Assembly (NCBI GenBank): GCA_018304505.1
Contig: JAGVWA010000018.1
Coordinates: 1 to 53,203 of the forward strand
Direction: 5' to 3'
Source: Nanobdellati archaeon
GTDB lineage: Archaea > B1Sed10-29 > JAGVWA01
DNA: 53,203 bases
Under the pieces are notes generated by a model. The model was not told the origin of the DNA. It saw only the letters and a list, made by a program, of their open reading frames with translations, and made no database searches. Position 1 is the stretch's first letter; the number at the start of each line of letters is the position of its first letter. A program made the position numbers and the translations under genes. Of this stretch, positions 34,131-42,158 are shown piece after piece.

Positions 34131-35039
34131 TTAAGCATTAGGGATGTCAAGGCCCAGCCGATCTTTGAGTTCCCTGTATCTGTTTCTAATAGTTACTTCT
34201 GTCACGCCAGCAATGTCAGCTACCTCTTTCTGCGTTTTGCGTTCGCCCATTAAAACACCCGCGATGTAGACTGCAGCTGCCGCCACGCCAGTTGGCCCCC
34301 GACCTGAAATCAAGCCCTGTTTTATGGCCTTGTCGAGAATCGTGGTGGCCTTCTCTTGAACCTGCCCTGACAAGCCAAGTTCAGATGCAAAGCGGGGGAT
34401 GTAATGAATTGGATCCGTCAAGGGCATTGAAATTCCAAGATCGCGTTTCAGGAATCGGTATGTTCTGCCTATGTCCTTCTTGTTGGCTCCAGAGACTTCG
34501 GCGATCTCGTCTAATGTCCGTGGAACATTGTATTGCCTGCATGTGGTATATAACACAGCGGCAACAACGTGCTCAATCAGCCTGCCCCTAATCAGGCCTT
34601 TTTCAACAGCCTTTCTATACAAAAGGGCACTGGATTCCCGAATGTTGCTTGGCAAGGACAGCATTGAAGAAGTCCGCTCTAGTTCCGCAAGCGCAATGCT
34701 GAGGTTTCGCTCCATGCTAGAGCTTATCGACGTGCGCTTGTGCCATCGCCTGAGCTTGTACATCTGGCTCTTTTGCTGTGCGCTTATCGGGACACCGCGG
34801 ATGTCCTTATTGAACGCGTCAATTTCAGTGGAAAGGCCTTTGTTGGCCCTTGTGAGCTTTATCGGGGCCCCTGTCCTGGCCCTTTTGGCTGATTGATCTG
34901 AGTCGAAGGCACGCCATTCCTGCCCAGGGTCTACGATCTGCTCGTCTATAACTAAGCCGCATTGGTTGCAAACAACCTCTGCCCGAGTATAATCATGCGA
35001 AAGGCTCACCGAGCCACAGTCTGAACACTTATCTGCCAT
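34131..35039 (-). CDS. tfb: Transcription initiation factor TFB
   Basis: The 302-residue TFIIB homologue has an N-terminal zinc ribbon (CSDCG...CNQCG), the B-finger region 'WRAFDSDQSAKRARTGAPIKLT', and two cyclin repeats. It ends in 'GVTEVTIRNRYRELKDRLGLDIPNA', the HTH that reads the BRE. It recruits RNA polymerase to TATA-TBP complexes such as those seen throughout the window. It follows gar1 by 19 bases on the same strand. Confidence 0.97.
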   Translation of the reverse strand: MADKCSDCGSVSLSHDYTRAEVVCNQCGLVIDEQIVDPGQEWRAFDSDQSAKRARTGAPIKLTRANKGLSTEIDAFNKDIRGVPISAQQKSQMYKLRRWHKRTSISSSMERNLSIALAELERTSSMLSLPSNIRESSALLYRKAVEKGLIRGRLIEHVVAAVLYTTCRQYNVPRTLDEIAEVSGANKKDIGRTYRFLKRDLGISMPLTDPIHYIPRFASELGLSGQVQEKATTILDKAIKQGLISGRGPTGVAAAAVYIAGVLMGERKTQKEVADIAGVTEVTIRNRYRELKDRLGLDIPNA

Positions 35040-35058
35040 AATGCTTCAACTCAAGATT

Positions 35059-35271
35059 TCATCCGTAAAGGTCCTTGCCGTAAAATGGCTCTGGTGCTTT
35101 TTTCGGGCTGATCAATAAGTATGGCCCCATTGTCGGGCCGAAATAATCGATAACCGTGCCTACAAATGCGCCTTCTTCGTCATAGATCTTGGCGCCGATT
35201 TTTACAAGCTTCTCTGTCTTGAGCACCAGCTTGCCTTCGTTAATGCTTTTAACAACGCCCAGCTTCTTCAT
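35059..35271 (-). CDS. gar1: H/ACA RNP subunit Gar1-like
   Basis: This 70-residue beta-barrel protein reads 'KKLGVVKSINEGKLVLKTEK', 'IGAKIYDEEGAFVGTVIDYFGPTMGPYLLISPKK', matching the archaeal Gar1 core that supports Cbf5 in RNA-guided pseudouridylation. ATG at 35271 is chosen over the upstream in-frame ATG because it follows a GGGGGGT site and fits the family length. The gar1-tfb pairing is common in archaea. Confidence 0.9.
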   Translation of the reverse strand: MKKLGVVKSINEGKLVLKTEKLVKIGAKIYDEEGAFVGTVIDYFGPTMGPYLLISPKKAPEPFYGKDLYG

Positions 35272-35389
35272 GTATAAACCCCCCACTCAGCATGTGTTTT
35301 TTTGTCAAGAACTAGTTAGGTATTTATACTTCTTTGATTTCTTATATATAAAGCTTTTGGTATCCATACGTTGATTGCCGTAAATTGGG

Positions 35390-35560
35390 CTATGAGACAA
35401 TGCCAGTTACAGCAGAGTAAAGCCCTTCTACCGACGTTGGGAAAATGAATTGCAGGCCGAGCATTGGCAGCGCGTACAGGACAAGCATTAGCGCGATGGC
35501 GATCCAGAACGCCCAGGCTTCCTGTACAGTTAATCCGGTTATCTTGTCGATTTTCGTCAT
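35390..35560 (-). CDS. One-helix membrane micro-protein (56 aa)
   Basis: The protein starts MTKIDKITGLTVQEAWAFWI and has one hydrophobic segment of about 30 residues (IAIALMLVLYALPMLGLQF), then a polar tail ending SAVTGIVS. A TATA box (TTTATATAG on the minus strand) lies about 30 bases before the ATG, so the start is well supported. It sits between gar1 and tRNA-Ser. The family is not recognised; it recalls small Sec-like or stress proteins only in size. Confidence 0.65.
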   Translation of the reverse strand: MTKIDKITGLTVQEAWAFWIAIALMLVLYALPMLGLQFIFPTSVEGLYSAVTGIVS

Positions 35561-35685
35561 TATTTTTCCTAACTCGGTTTCGCTATATAAATGTTGGTAT
35601 TGATGTTTCTAAGCAGTTAAGCTGGTAATCATTTATATACCCCAAAAAATGTATCTAATGAAGCAAATTAAGCAATTTTTGTCAA

Positions 35686-35811
35686 GCCGAGGTCGCATAG
35701 ACTGCAAAGGAGCAGGGCTCTTTGAATCTGCACCTTGCAGGTGCAGCGGTATTGCGCTGGTCTTGAAAACCAGTCCCTCTGGGATCGTGGGTTCAAATCC
35801 CACCCTCGGCG
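35686..35811 (+). tRNA. tRNA-Ser (TGA) with a D-loop intron
   Basis: Acceptor GCCGAGG/CCTCGGC with discriminator G. The anticodon stem CTGGT/ACCAG holds loop CTTGAAA with anticodon TGA at 35764-35766. A long variable arm (TCCC/GGGA) and T-arm GTGGG-TTCAAAT-CCCAC follow. The D-loop holds a 46-nt intron at 35701-35746. Its splice motif is central helix GCAT/GTGC (one G-T), three-base bulges AGA and AGC, and inner stem CTGCAA/TTGCAG. Removal restores a normal D-loop (AG-CGG) and an 80-nt class II tRNA. There is no intron at 37/38. Confidence 0.93.
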
Positions 35812-35814
35812 CTC

Positions 35815-36225
35815 TCACTTTTTTCTAACTTCCTTTTTCTTGAAATCAAGCGCGGCGCTGTTGATGCAGTACCGCAAGCCCGTAGGCTGTGGCCCGTCGT
35901 TAAAAACGTGCCCCAGGTGGCCTTGGCACTTGCTGCACAGCACTTCTGTGCGCGCCATGAGCATTGCATTATCCGATTTTGTGTCAACGCTATCTGCCTT
36001 TGCTGGTTTGTAGAAACTCGGCCACCCGGTGTAAGACTCGAATTTTGTTTCAGAAGAGAAGAGTTCCGCGCCGCAGGCTGCGCAAACATACATCCCGTTG
36101 TCCTTTTTGTTCCAGTACCTTCCAGTAAATGGAACTTCAGTGCCATTTTCCCGCAGGATCTGGTATTGCTCTGGCGTTAGGCAGGTTTTCCATTCCTGCT
36201 CTGTCTTCTTTACAGCCGTTTTCAT
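35815..36225 (-). CDS. msrB: Peptide methionine-(R)-S-oxide reductase
   Basis: The 136-residue MsrB repairs oxidised methionine. Two zinc CxxC pairs are present (CAACG and CSKCQG). '[23 protein letters not shown]', '[11 protein letters not shown]', '[25 protein letters not shown]' include the catalytic Cys in RYCIN. The N-terminus lacks an export signal, so it is cytoplasmic. It is convergent with tRNA-Ser, only 3 bases away. Confidence 0.97.
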   Translation of the reverse strand: MKTAVKKTEQEWKTCLTPEQYQILRENGTEVPFTGRYWNKKDNGMYVCAACGAELFSSETKFESYTGWPSFYKPAKADSVDTKSDNAMLMARTEVLCSKCQGHLGHVFNDGPQPTGLRYCINSAALDFKKKEVRKK

Positions 36226-36259
36226 AACCCTTAATATACCAAAGCTACATAAATACTTT

Positions 36260-36430
36260 ATGTGGCAGAGCGACAGTGCAGTGCATGGGGACGAACCCGA
36301 GGCTTCTCAAAAACCGCAGGGCCAAACCCCAGTAACAGAAGATACGCCAAAAAATGTAGAAATACCGATAGACAGGGGCACGGATCCGAAAGACCACTAC
36401 ACCCTTTTGAAGCAAGAGTTTTCGTTTTAG
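36260..36430 (+). CDS. Small acidic, probably disordered protein (56 aa)
   Basis: [20 protein letters not shown] opens a 56-residue polar protein rich in Pro, Asp, Glu and Thr, ending in KQEFSF. No cysteine or membrane helix is present. TATA-like TTAATATACC lies about 30 bases before the ATG, supporting the start. It may be a degraded or very small adaptor; function is unknown. Confidence 0.5.
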   Translation: MWQSDSAVHGDEPEASQKPQGQTPVTEDTPKNVEIPIDRGTDPKDHYTLLKQEFSF

Positions 36431-36493
36431 GCCTTTGACGCACGCGCATCGGCACGCGGAACGTTTTTAAAACCCTTTTCCTTTCAGATAAGC

Positions 36494-37519
36494 ATGGGCG
36501 TAGAACTCGGCGAATTGCTTGAAAAGGAAAAAATCGAGCTTTCGTCGTTGTCTGGAAGAAAAATCGCTATCGATGCGTTTAACACGCTCTACCAGTTTTT
36601 GTCGATCATCAGGCAGCCTGACGGCACGCCGTTAATGGACTCCCGTGGCAGGGTGACATCGCACCTATCAGGCTTGTTGTACCGCACGGCAAACGTAATA
36701 AAAGAAGGCATCTATCCAGTATACGTTTTTGACGGCAAGCCGCCTGAGTTGAAGCACAAGACCATCGAAGAACGAAAGCAGGTTCGGAAAAAGTCAATGG
36801 AAAAATGGGATGCGGCGCTAGAGCGGGGCGAAAAAGAAGAAGCCCGCAAGTACGCGCAGGCCTCGTCAAGACTGACAAATGAAATGATTGAAAACTCAAA
36901 GCAACTCCTGGACGTGTTAAATGTTCCGTATGTTGATGCGCCCGGGGAGGGGGAAGCGCAGGCAAGTTTCATGGCACGCAAAGGCGACGTGTGGGCTAGT
37001 GCGTCGCAGGACTTCGATTCCTTGCTGTTTAATTCACCAATCCTCATTCGGAACTTGACCATAACAGGACGTAGAAAATTGCCGCGGCGCAACGTTTACG
37101 TCATGGTTGAGCCTGAAAAAATCATCTTGGACGCAAACCTGCAGAGGCTTAAAATCACTAGGGAGCAGTTGATTGACATCGCGTTGCTGATGGGCACAGA
37201 CTACAACGAGGGCATAAAGGGCATTGGCCCAAAAACCGCGTTGCAGTACATCGAAAAAGGCATGACTGCCGATGATGTTTACAAGCAGAAGCAAGCAAAG
37301 CCCGAAGTTGACCTGAAGCAACTACGGCAGCTGTTCCTGAAACCAGATGTTACAAAGAAGTACGCGCTGAAATGGAAAAAACCCGATGACGAAAAAGTGC
37401 TGGACTTGATGGTTAACGAATTTGACTTTTCACAAGATAGGGTGCAAAGTGCCCTTGAAAAAATCCACGGGCACTTAGAAACAAAAGGGGCCCAGTCGAG
37501 GCTGGACCAGTGGTTTTAG
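36494..37519 (+). CDS. fen: Flap endonuclease 1
   Basis: The 341-residue structure-specific nuclease removes 5' flaps in lagging-strand synthesis. 'SGRKIAIDAFNTLYQFL' and 'GIYPVYVFDGKPPELK' carry N-domain aspartates. 'VPYVDAPGEGEAQASFMARKGDVWASASQDFDSLLF' carries the I-domain EGEA and SQDFD, and 'LMGTDYNEGIKGIGPKTAL' is the helix-hairpin-helix. The C-terminal 'GAQSRLDQWF' is the PCNA-binding PIP box. Together with RNase HII it covers primer removal. Confidence 0.97.
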   Translation: MGVELGELLEKEKIELSSLSGRKIAIDAFNTLYQFLSIIRQPDGTPLMDSRGRVTSHLSGLLYRTANVIKEGIYPVYVFDGKPPELKHKTIEERKQVRKKSMEKWDAALERGEKEEARKYAQASSRLTNEMIENSKQLLDVLNVPYVDAPGEGEAQASFMARKGDVWASASQDFDSLLFNSPILIRNLTITGRRKLPRRNVYVMVEPEKIILDANLQRLKITREQLIDIALLMGTDYNEGIKGIGPKTALQYIEKGMTADDVYKQKQAKPEVDLKQLRQLFLKPDVTKKYALKWKKPDDEKVLDLMVNEFDFSQDRVQSALEKIHGHLETKGAQSRLDQWF

Positions 37520-37536
37520 CTTAAGACATTAGTGTC

Positions 37537-37815
37537 CTATTTTCTAAGCAAGCTTGCAATTGCGTCGTCGCAAATCATACGTTCTGCTGATGCTGCGCCG
37601 CCTGTTAATTGCATTACATCCCTGCGGAATTCACCCCAAGACCTTAGTTCCACGTCTCTGTTGAGCCGCTCTTGCTCTCCTGGTAGCTGCCTTGTTAAGC
37701 CTGCCACCTGTACCCGTAAATGAACGGATTCTGGAGCACGTGCGCGTCGGTCTTGCAAAGCACTCAGTTGTGCCTCGAGTGGCGTTGCATTTGCATCTAT
37801 AAATTTGTCCCACAT
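37537..37815 (-). CDS. Hypothetical helical protein (92 aa)
   Basis: ATG at 37815 is chosen because GGTGA precedes it; the in-frame GTG upstream lies inside that site. The protein (MWDKFIDANATPLEAQLSAL...) is largely helical, Arg-rich and without cysteines apart from one near the end. The promoter at 37863-37881 reads AAGGAAACCTTTATATAGG on the minus strand, one of the strongest in the window. The family is not recognised. Confidence 0.6.
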   Translation of the reverse strand: MWDKFIDANATPLEAQLSALQDRRARAPESVHLRVQVAGLTRQLPGEQERLNRDVELRSWGEFRRDVMQLTGGAASAERMICDDAIASLLRK

Positions 37816-37931
37816 GTATTTTTTCACCTCTGTTAGGTTATTACAATATATTTGCAGGTCTTCCTATATAAAGGTTTCCTTACACAAATGTAACGATAAC
37901 TTTATATATCAAAGTAAATTAATATTACAAT

Positions 37932-38189
37932 ATGATTAAGGAAACCCGCGTTAAGATAGACCTTAGGATCGACCTGTTCCTGAACAAAATAGTGACTCAG
38001 GCGTTGAACATTGCGGTACTCACCGGGCTGGCGCTGCCGTTCATAAGCACGTCTACGTGGCGCTTCGAATTCGACCAGGCCCTGATAAGCAACGACAAAT
38101 ACATAATCTTCATTTTCGTCCTCGCCTTGCTCAACTACTTATGGCACAGGCAACACGAAAAAGCCAAAGCTGCAACTGGAAAGAAGTAA
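37932..38189 (+). CDS. Small two-helix membrane protein (85 aa)
   Basis: A charged N-terminus (about 20 residues) leads to two hydrophobic segments, at about residues 25-40 and 54-70, and a Lys-rich tail. TTTATATATC lies about 30 bases before the ATG, so it is probably leaderless. It is divergent from the 37.5-kb gene and followed by the PIN-associated pair. The function is unknown. Confidence 0.65.
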   Translation: MIKETRVKIDLRIDLFLNKIVTQALNIAVLTGLALPFISTSTWRFEFDQALISNDKYIIFIFVLALLNYLWHRQHEKAKAATGKK

Positions 38190-38218
38190 TTTAAACCTCC
38201 TCCACTTTTTATTAATCC

Positions 38219-38779
38219 ATGGAGCCAATAACAGAAAAGCTAATTGACGAACTGCTAAAAGAGCTGGTTTTCTACATAGAACAGAACAACACGACAGAGC
38301 TCAGGGAGCTCAGCAACCGCATAATCGAACGAGCCCTGGTATTCGAAGATTCAAGGCTGATCGACATTTCGCTAACAGCCTACGCACTGTCAAAATTGCT
38401 GTCAAAGCCACACATCATGGATCAAAAGGGCTTCAAAAAACTCAAGGTCCAACTCATCAAGCTGATCGAAAAAGAGGTCAAGGAAGAGCAGACAATACTG
38501 CACATGGAGCACATCCTAGAAAAGGTAATGAAGCTAATCAGCGAATATGATGACAAGGAAGGCAACTACCTCCAGGACGTGATTGAAAAGGCGCGGCTAA
38601 AACAGGCAAGCCGAGCCTACGCGCTAGGCCTGAGCTTAAGACGGGCGGCTGAACTAACAAGGGTAAATACAGCAGCGCTGCTGCCTTATGTCGGCCAAAC
38701 AAAAATACACGACAGGCCGTACACGCAATCAAAAGGCCTCAAGGCGCGATACCAAAGCCTGAAAAAGGTGATGCAATGA
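38219..38779 (+). CDS. Helical DNA-binding-like partner of a PIN protein
   Basis: A 186-residue all-helical protein. Residues about 1-125 form long amphipathic helices ('KLKVQLIKLIEKEVKEEQTILHMEHILEKVM'). Residues about 135-160 ('SRAYALGLSLRRAAELTRVNTAALLPYVG') look like a helix-turn-helix. It overlaps the PIN gene by four bases (ATGA), the usual antitoxin-toxin coupling, although it is larger than standard VapB. Regulation or inhibition of the PIN partner is inferred. Confidence 0.65.
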   Translation: MEPITEKLIDELLKELVFYIEQNNTTELRELSNRIIERALVFEDSRLIDISLTAYALSKLLSKPHIMDQKGFKKLKVQLIKLIEKEVKEEQTILHMEHILEKVMKLISEYDDKEGNYLQDVIEKARLKQASRAYALGLSLRRAAELTRVNTAALLPYVGQTKIHDRPYTQSKGLKARYQSLKKVMQ

Positions 38780-39432
38780 ACACAATCGTGTGCGACGCAA
38801 GCTCACTAATTTCGCTGTCAGACAACTGCCTGTTCAAGGTGCTCTTGGGGCTATCGAAAAACGTAGAATTCATAATCCCGCCAGGTGTCCTTGGCGAAAT
38901 AATAGAAAACCCCATGCACTCTAAGCGTTTTGAACTAAAGGCCATAATGATGAAGGACTACCTGACAAGCGGCGCAATCAAGGTATCAAACAACAAGGGC
39001 ATACAAGATAAAACTGAGCGGATAATAAACGTGTCTAATCAGCTGCTCATGCACAAGAAACGGCCAATAAAGATAATTCACCAGGGCGAAGCAGAGGCCA
39101 TAGCGTGCCTGCAGGACCGCGATTTGCGGTACCTACTTATTGATGAGCGCACGACGAGGCTCTTGATTGAAGACACCGACCAGCTAAAGGACTACATCGA
39201 AAACCGCACCGGGCTCAAGTTAACTGTTAATGAAAAATCGCGAAGAGAACTAGAGCCATACATAACGGGCATTAATGTCGTCAGGTCTGCAGAGCTGCTT
39301 GCCTATGCGCACGAGCAGGGCCTTCTCGAGGAATATGGAAAACACGGCTTTGAAGCAGCATTGTGGGCCCTAAAATTCTCCGGGTGCTCAATAACAAATT
39401 CAGAGATCGATGAATACCTCCGCATGTTCTAA
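38776..39432 (+). CDS. PIN-like domain protein
   Basis: The 218-residue protein shows PIN-type acids: 'NTIVCDASSLISLS' (D7), 'GEAEAIACLQDRDLRYLLIDERTTRLLIE' with the middle Glu and the DE pair. Residues about 150-218 are an extra helical domain. It resembles COG2405-type predicted nucleases. Coupled to the upstream HTH gene by an ATGA overlap, it may be the toxin of an unusual pair or an RNA-processing nuclease. Confidence 0.72.
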   Translation: MNTIVCDASSLISLSDNCLFKVLLGLSKNVEFIIPPGVLGEIIENPMHSKRFELKAIMMKDYLTSGAIKVSNNKGIQDKTERIINVSNQLLMHKKRPIKIIHQGEAEAIACLQDRDLRYLLIDERTTRLLIEDTDQLKDYIENRTGLKLTVNEKSRRELEPYITGINVVRSAELLAYAHEQGLLEEYGKHGFEAALWALKFSGCSITNSEIDEYLRMF

Positions 39433-39488
39433 CCAGCAGAATGTTCTAACAAAGGTTTATTTAAACAACAACATCTAAAAGTGGTACT

Positions 39489-40352
39489 ATGGCGGGTTTA
39501 GATGAGTTAAAGAAGAAGCTCACAGAGAAAGAGCCTGAAGACCTAAAAAAGCGCATGAACAAAACCGGCACAGAGAACAAGCTCGTAAAGAAATTTGAGG
39601 GCACACCCCTACTGGTGTCCCAAACTGAAAAAAAGGCCATGATGTATATGGACAATGACACAATTGAAATTAATAGTGCCCCAGAAAATCCACGGGAATC
39701 CGGAATGGCGTACTTAAAACGGCACAACATAATGCTTGGCGAAGAGGCCCCATTGGAAGAGGTGATGGCTAAAAAGCTAGCCAAGGCCCCAGTTGCGGAA
39801 CCAATCATGGTTGCAGAAGAGATCCAGGCGCAAATGAAAAGACAACAGAGCCAAAAACTAGAACAACCGCTGCCTGCACAAGCCCAATCCCTAGATAAAG
39901 CGCCCATGGCCCGGGAGGCAAGGCCATTTAGGAGCAGGCTTTTCTCCATGCTGACAAAGTCAGAAAAGCCAAAGCAGCAAGAAGAAAATCCGATCATGAC
40001 TGTTGAGGAACACATAGAATCGAAGAAGCGAGAGCAGATGCTGCCAATGCCAAAACCCGAAACGCCAAAAAAGCCGCGCCAGGAGCCGGTTCTTGAGCTC
40101 ACAAAACAAGGCACCTTCAGGGATGCGAACGAGCCTGTGAAGACCCAAGGTGTTGCAGCACCTGAAAACCCTGAGCCACAATTACAGCAGCAGACCGGGA
40201 AATTGATTACTGAAAACGAGATCAACACGGCTCGCGAGGCAATGCGCCACGGCATTCCGCTGCACGAGATCTACGACGCCCTCGACCTGGACGGATTCAA
40301 CAATGCCCAGATACGCGAGATCATAAAAAAGGCGAGTGCGCAACAGCTCTAG
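39489..40352 (+). CDS. Low-complexity protein with C-terminal helical module
   Basis: A 287-residue protein. Residues about 30-60 include a short ordered part ('NKLVKKFEGTPLLVSQTEKKAMMYMD'). Residues 90-235 are Pro/Gln/Glu/Lys-rich and probably disordered. The last 50 residues ('NEINTAREAMRHGIPLHEIYDALDLDGFNNAQIREIIKKA') form a UBA-like or SAM-like three-helix bundle. It could be a scaffold. A TATA (TTTATTTAAAC) lies about 30 bases before the ATG. Confidence 0.55.
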   Translation: MAGLDELKKKLTEKEPEDLKKRMNKTGTENKLVKKFEGTPLLVSQTEKKAMMYMDNDTIEINSAPENPRESGMAYLKRHNIMLGEEAPLEEVMAKKLAKAPVAEPIMVAEEIQAQMKRQQSQKLEQPLPAQAQSLDKAPMAREARPFRSRLFSMLTKSEKPKQQEENPIMTVEEHIESKKREQMLPMPKPETPKKPRQEPVLELTKQGTFRDANEPVKTQGVAAPENPEPQLQQQTGKLITENEINTAREAMRHGIPLHEIYDALDLDGFNNAQIREIIKKASAQQL

Positions 40353-40446
40353 CCTCACAAACTGAAAAACAAATAAAAAAATAGTTTGAAGAGGGCAGCA
40401 CTTTTGCACAGCCCCCCAAATTCTTGGTTTTCATGCTTTTTTGGTT

Positions 40447-41160
40447 TTACTTCTTTTGCTCTTTAATCTGCCCGAAGAAGTTGTCAAACACCCGTTGGTT
40501 CTTTTTAGCTGCTGCAGCTATTGAGTCTTTTAAGCCCAAGCCAAACGCTATTGCCAAACCAAAGCCTATCGCCACGGCTGCTGCTCCAATGAAGAGTTCA
40601 AATGCCCTCTCCAAAATAGCGACCTTGACGCCCGGCAATATCAACGGCAATGCAATGACCAAAGCTATATACGCCACAAACAGTTGTACTACAGCCGCCA
40701 CCATGTTCGTAATTGGCATGCTGCTGCTTCTCTTGATGAGTCTTGCAATGTAGTCTGAGAACAGCAAACCGACCACGAGTATGGCCACACCTTGGATCAA
40801 TGTTGGTACGTATATTACTGCCAACTTTATCAAGTCGGTAAACAATCCTAGGTTGACGACTTCCGTTGCTGTCCCTAAGAATGCGAGTACCACAAAGATC
40901 TTTACCAAGGCGGTTGTTATTCCTGTTAGAGTGAAGCCTAGCAGTACCCTGTCGAGTTTTTGTCTTCTAATGCGTTTCTCTACCTCGATTTGTTCAAACA
41001 CGCGGATGATTACCTGATTTACCACCCAGGCTACAAAGTAACCGAGCACTAGAAAAACAGCGATCACCACGACAGAGATCAGGGCATTCACCAGTTGGGC
41101 TATAAAGCTGCTTAGTGTTTCTGTTAGCTTTGAAAATGTTTGTGTTGCTAAGTCTGCCAT
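40447..41160 (-). CDS. Small mechanosensitive-channel-like membrane protein
   Basis: A 237-residue protein with four to five hydrophobic helices. The blocks 'VFLVLGYFVAWVVNQVI', 'VPTLIQGVAILVVGLLFSDYIARLIK' and 'GAAAVAIGFGLAIAFGLGLKDSIAAAAKK' match the conserved TM-helix repeat family related to MscS, where the Gly/Ala-rich last helix lines the pore. No cytoplasmic beta vestibule is present. GGAGGTG precedes the ATG, and the promoter holds an inverted repeat. Confidence 0.8.
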   Translation of the reverse strand: MADLATQTFSKLTETLSSFIAQLVNALISVVVIAVFLVLGYFVAWVVNQVIIRVFEQIEVEKRIRRQKLDRVLLGFTLTGITTALVKIFVVLAFLGTATEVVNLGLFTDLIKLAVIYVPTLIQGVAILVVGLLFSDYIARLIKRSSSMPITNMVAAVVQLFVAYIALVIALPLILPGVKVAILERAFELFIGAAAVAIGFGLAIAFGLGLKDSIAAAAKKNQRVFDNFFGQIKEQKK

Positions 41161-41182
41161 CTGGAATTACACCTCCATCTAA

Positions 41183-41214
41183 GGGAAACAGCTTTGGCTT
41201 TATAAAGGTTTCCC
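41183..41214 (-). promoter_or_regulatory. TATA box flanked by an inverted repeat
   Basis: GGGAAAC (41183-41189) and GTTTCCC (41208-41214) form a perfect 7-bp inverted repeat around the minus-strand TATA (TTTATAAAG) of the channel-like gene. One arm doubles as the BRE (GGGAAACCTTTATAAAG). A repressor binding both arms would block TFB and TBP. Confidence 0.45.
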
Positions 41215-41359
41215 TAGACTTACCTATAAAATTAACGTCAAGTTATACTCACATTTTTTAGTTCACAATTTGACCTTTGAATTGCTTTCGCGGTAACCCG
41301 AATTGTTTGGAGACCTAAACAACTAAGATAAAACTCAATAAATAAAAACCGATGGATAA

Positions 41360-41648
41360 TTAAGACTTAATAGCCTCTTTTATCTTAGCAACAAACTCTT
41401 TCACTAGCCCAATCCCCTGCATTACATCAAAAATCTGATCAAATGTGATATCAAAATATTCATGCGACAAAAGATTTCTGTAAAACACTAGCCTACCCAA
41501 AGAACTGGACATCCTGCCGTCTATTACATTGTTTTTATTCAAAATAGTGAATATCTCCTTTACTTTTAATGCTCAGCCTATCAAGGTCATCAAAATACAT
41601 CTCAATATCGCTTAGAATCTTGCCGATTCTTTCAGCATCATACTTCAA
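41360..41648 (-). pseudogene. hepT: Degraded HepT (HEPN) toxin with internal deletion and frameshift
   Basis: The N-terminal fragment (41648 to 41535) encodes KYDAERIGKILSDIEMYFDD and continues to a TAA. The C-terminal fragment (41542 to 41360) lies in the +1 frame and encodes 'RLVFYRNLLSHEYFDITFDQIFDVMQGIGLVKEFVAKIKEAI'. Together they match both ends of a HepT/DUF86 protein. The RNase-site motif is RNLLSH here, of the Rx4-6H type. Roughly 30 middle residues are missing. The TTG start overlaps the MntA stop region as in intact HEPN-MNT pairs. Confidence 0.8.
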
Positions 41649-41649
41649 T

Positions 41650-42012
41650 TTAAACACCCACTGCAGCCAAATGACGTTCTATTGTTGGCTTAAAGTCGAG
41701 ATAATGCCTTATTGCTTCATTAATTATTCTATTAGTCCAGCCCTCATCTTTATTAAAAAGAACTTTTCCTTCTTTTAAGACCCTGTATCGCATGTTAACT
41801 GGTAAATCCCAAAATAACGAGACATCAAGCTTTTTTGAAGAATAACTAAGAATCTCAGCCCAGGTGTCTTTTGAAACATCTTTCGCTGTTATTACACATA
41901 TATCTACGTCTGAATATGGCCTTGCTGTACCCTTTATTGAAGATCCAAACTGAAGAATAACCTTTACACCCTTAATCTTTCTAATGTCATTTACAATTGA
42001 ATTCAACTGCAT
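41650..42012 (-). CDS. mntA: MntA-type nucleotidyltransferase antitoxin
   Basis: The 120-residue minimal nucleotidyltransferase has 'VILQFGSSIKGTARPYSDVDICVI', which is the GSx10DxD catalytic motif, and a helical C-terminus. MntA proteins neutralise HepT by adding AMP to it. The reading frame is intact while its partner hepT downstream is broken, so it is probably a relic antitoxin. No strong promoter is seen upstream beyond AT-rich sequence. Confidence 0.88.
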   Translation of the reverse strand: MQLNSIVNDIRKIKGVKVILQFGSSIKGTARPYSDVDICVITAKDVSKDTWAEILSYSSKKLDVSLFWDLPVNMRYRVLKEGKVLFNKDEGWTNRIINEAIRHYLDFKPTIERHLAAVGV

Positions 42013-42158
42013 TACATTTTATAAGGGTAAACATGTTAATAAACATATAACTTTTCATTACCAAGCTATTTTAGAGGCCACTCTACTTCAACCAACTTGC
42101 GAATTTGACTTAACTTCTATCAGCTAAGTATAAGTATCCCTACTGACTTGTGATTTTC

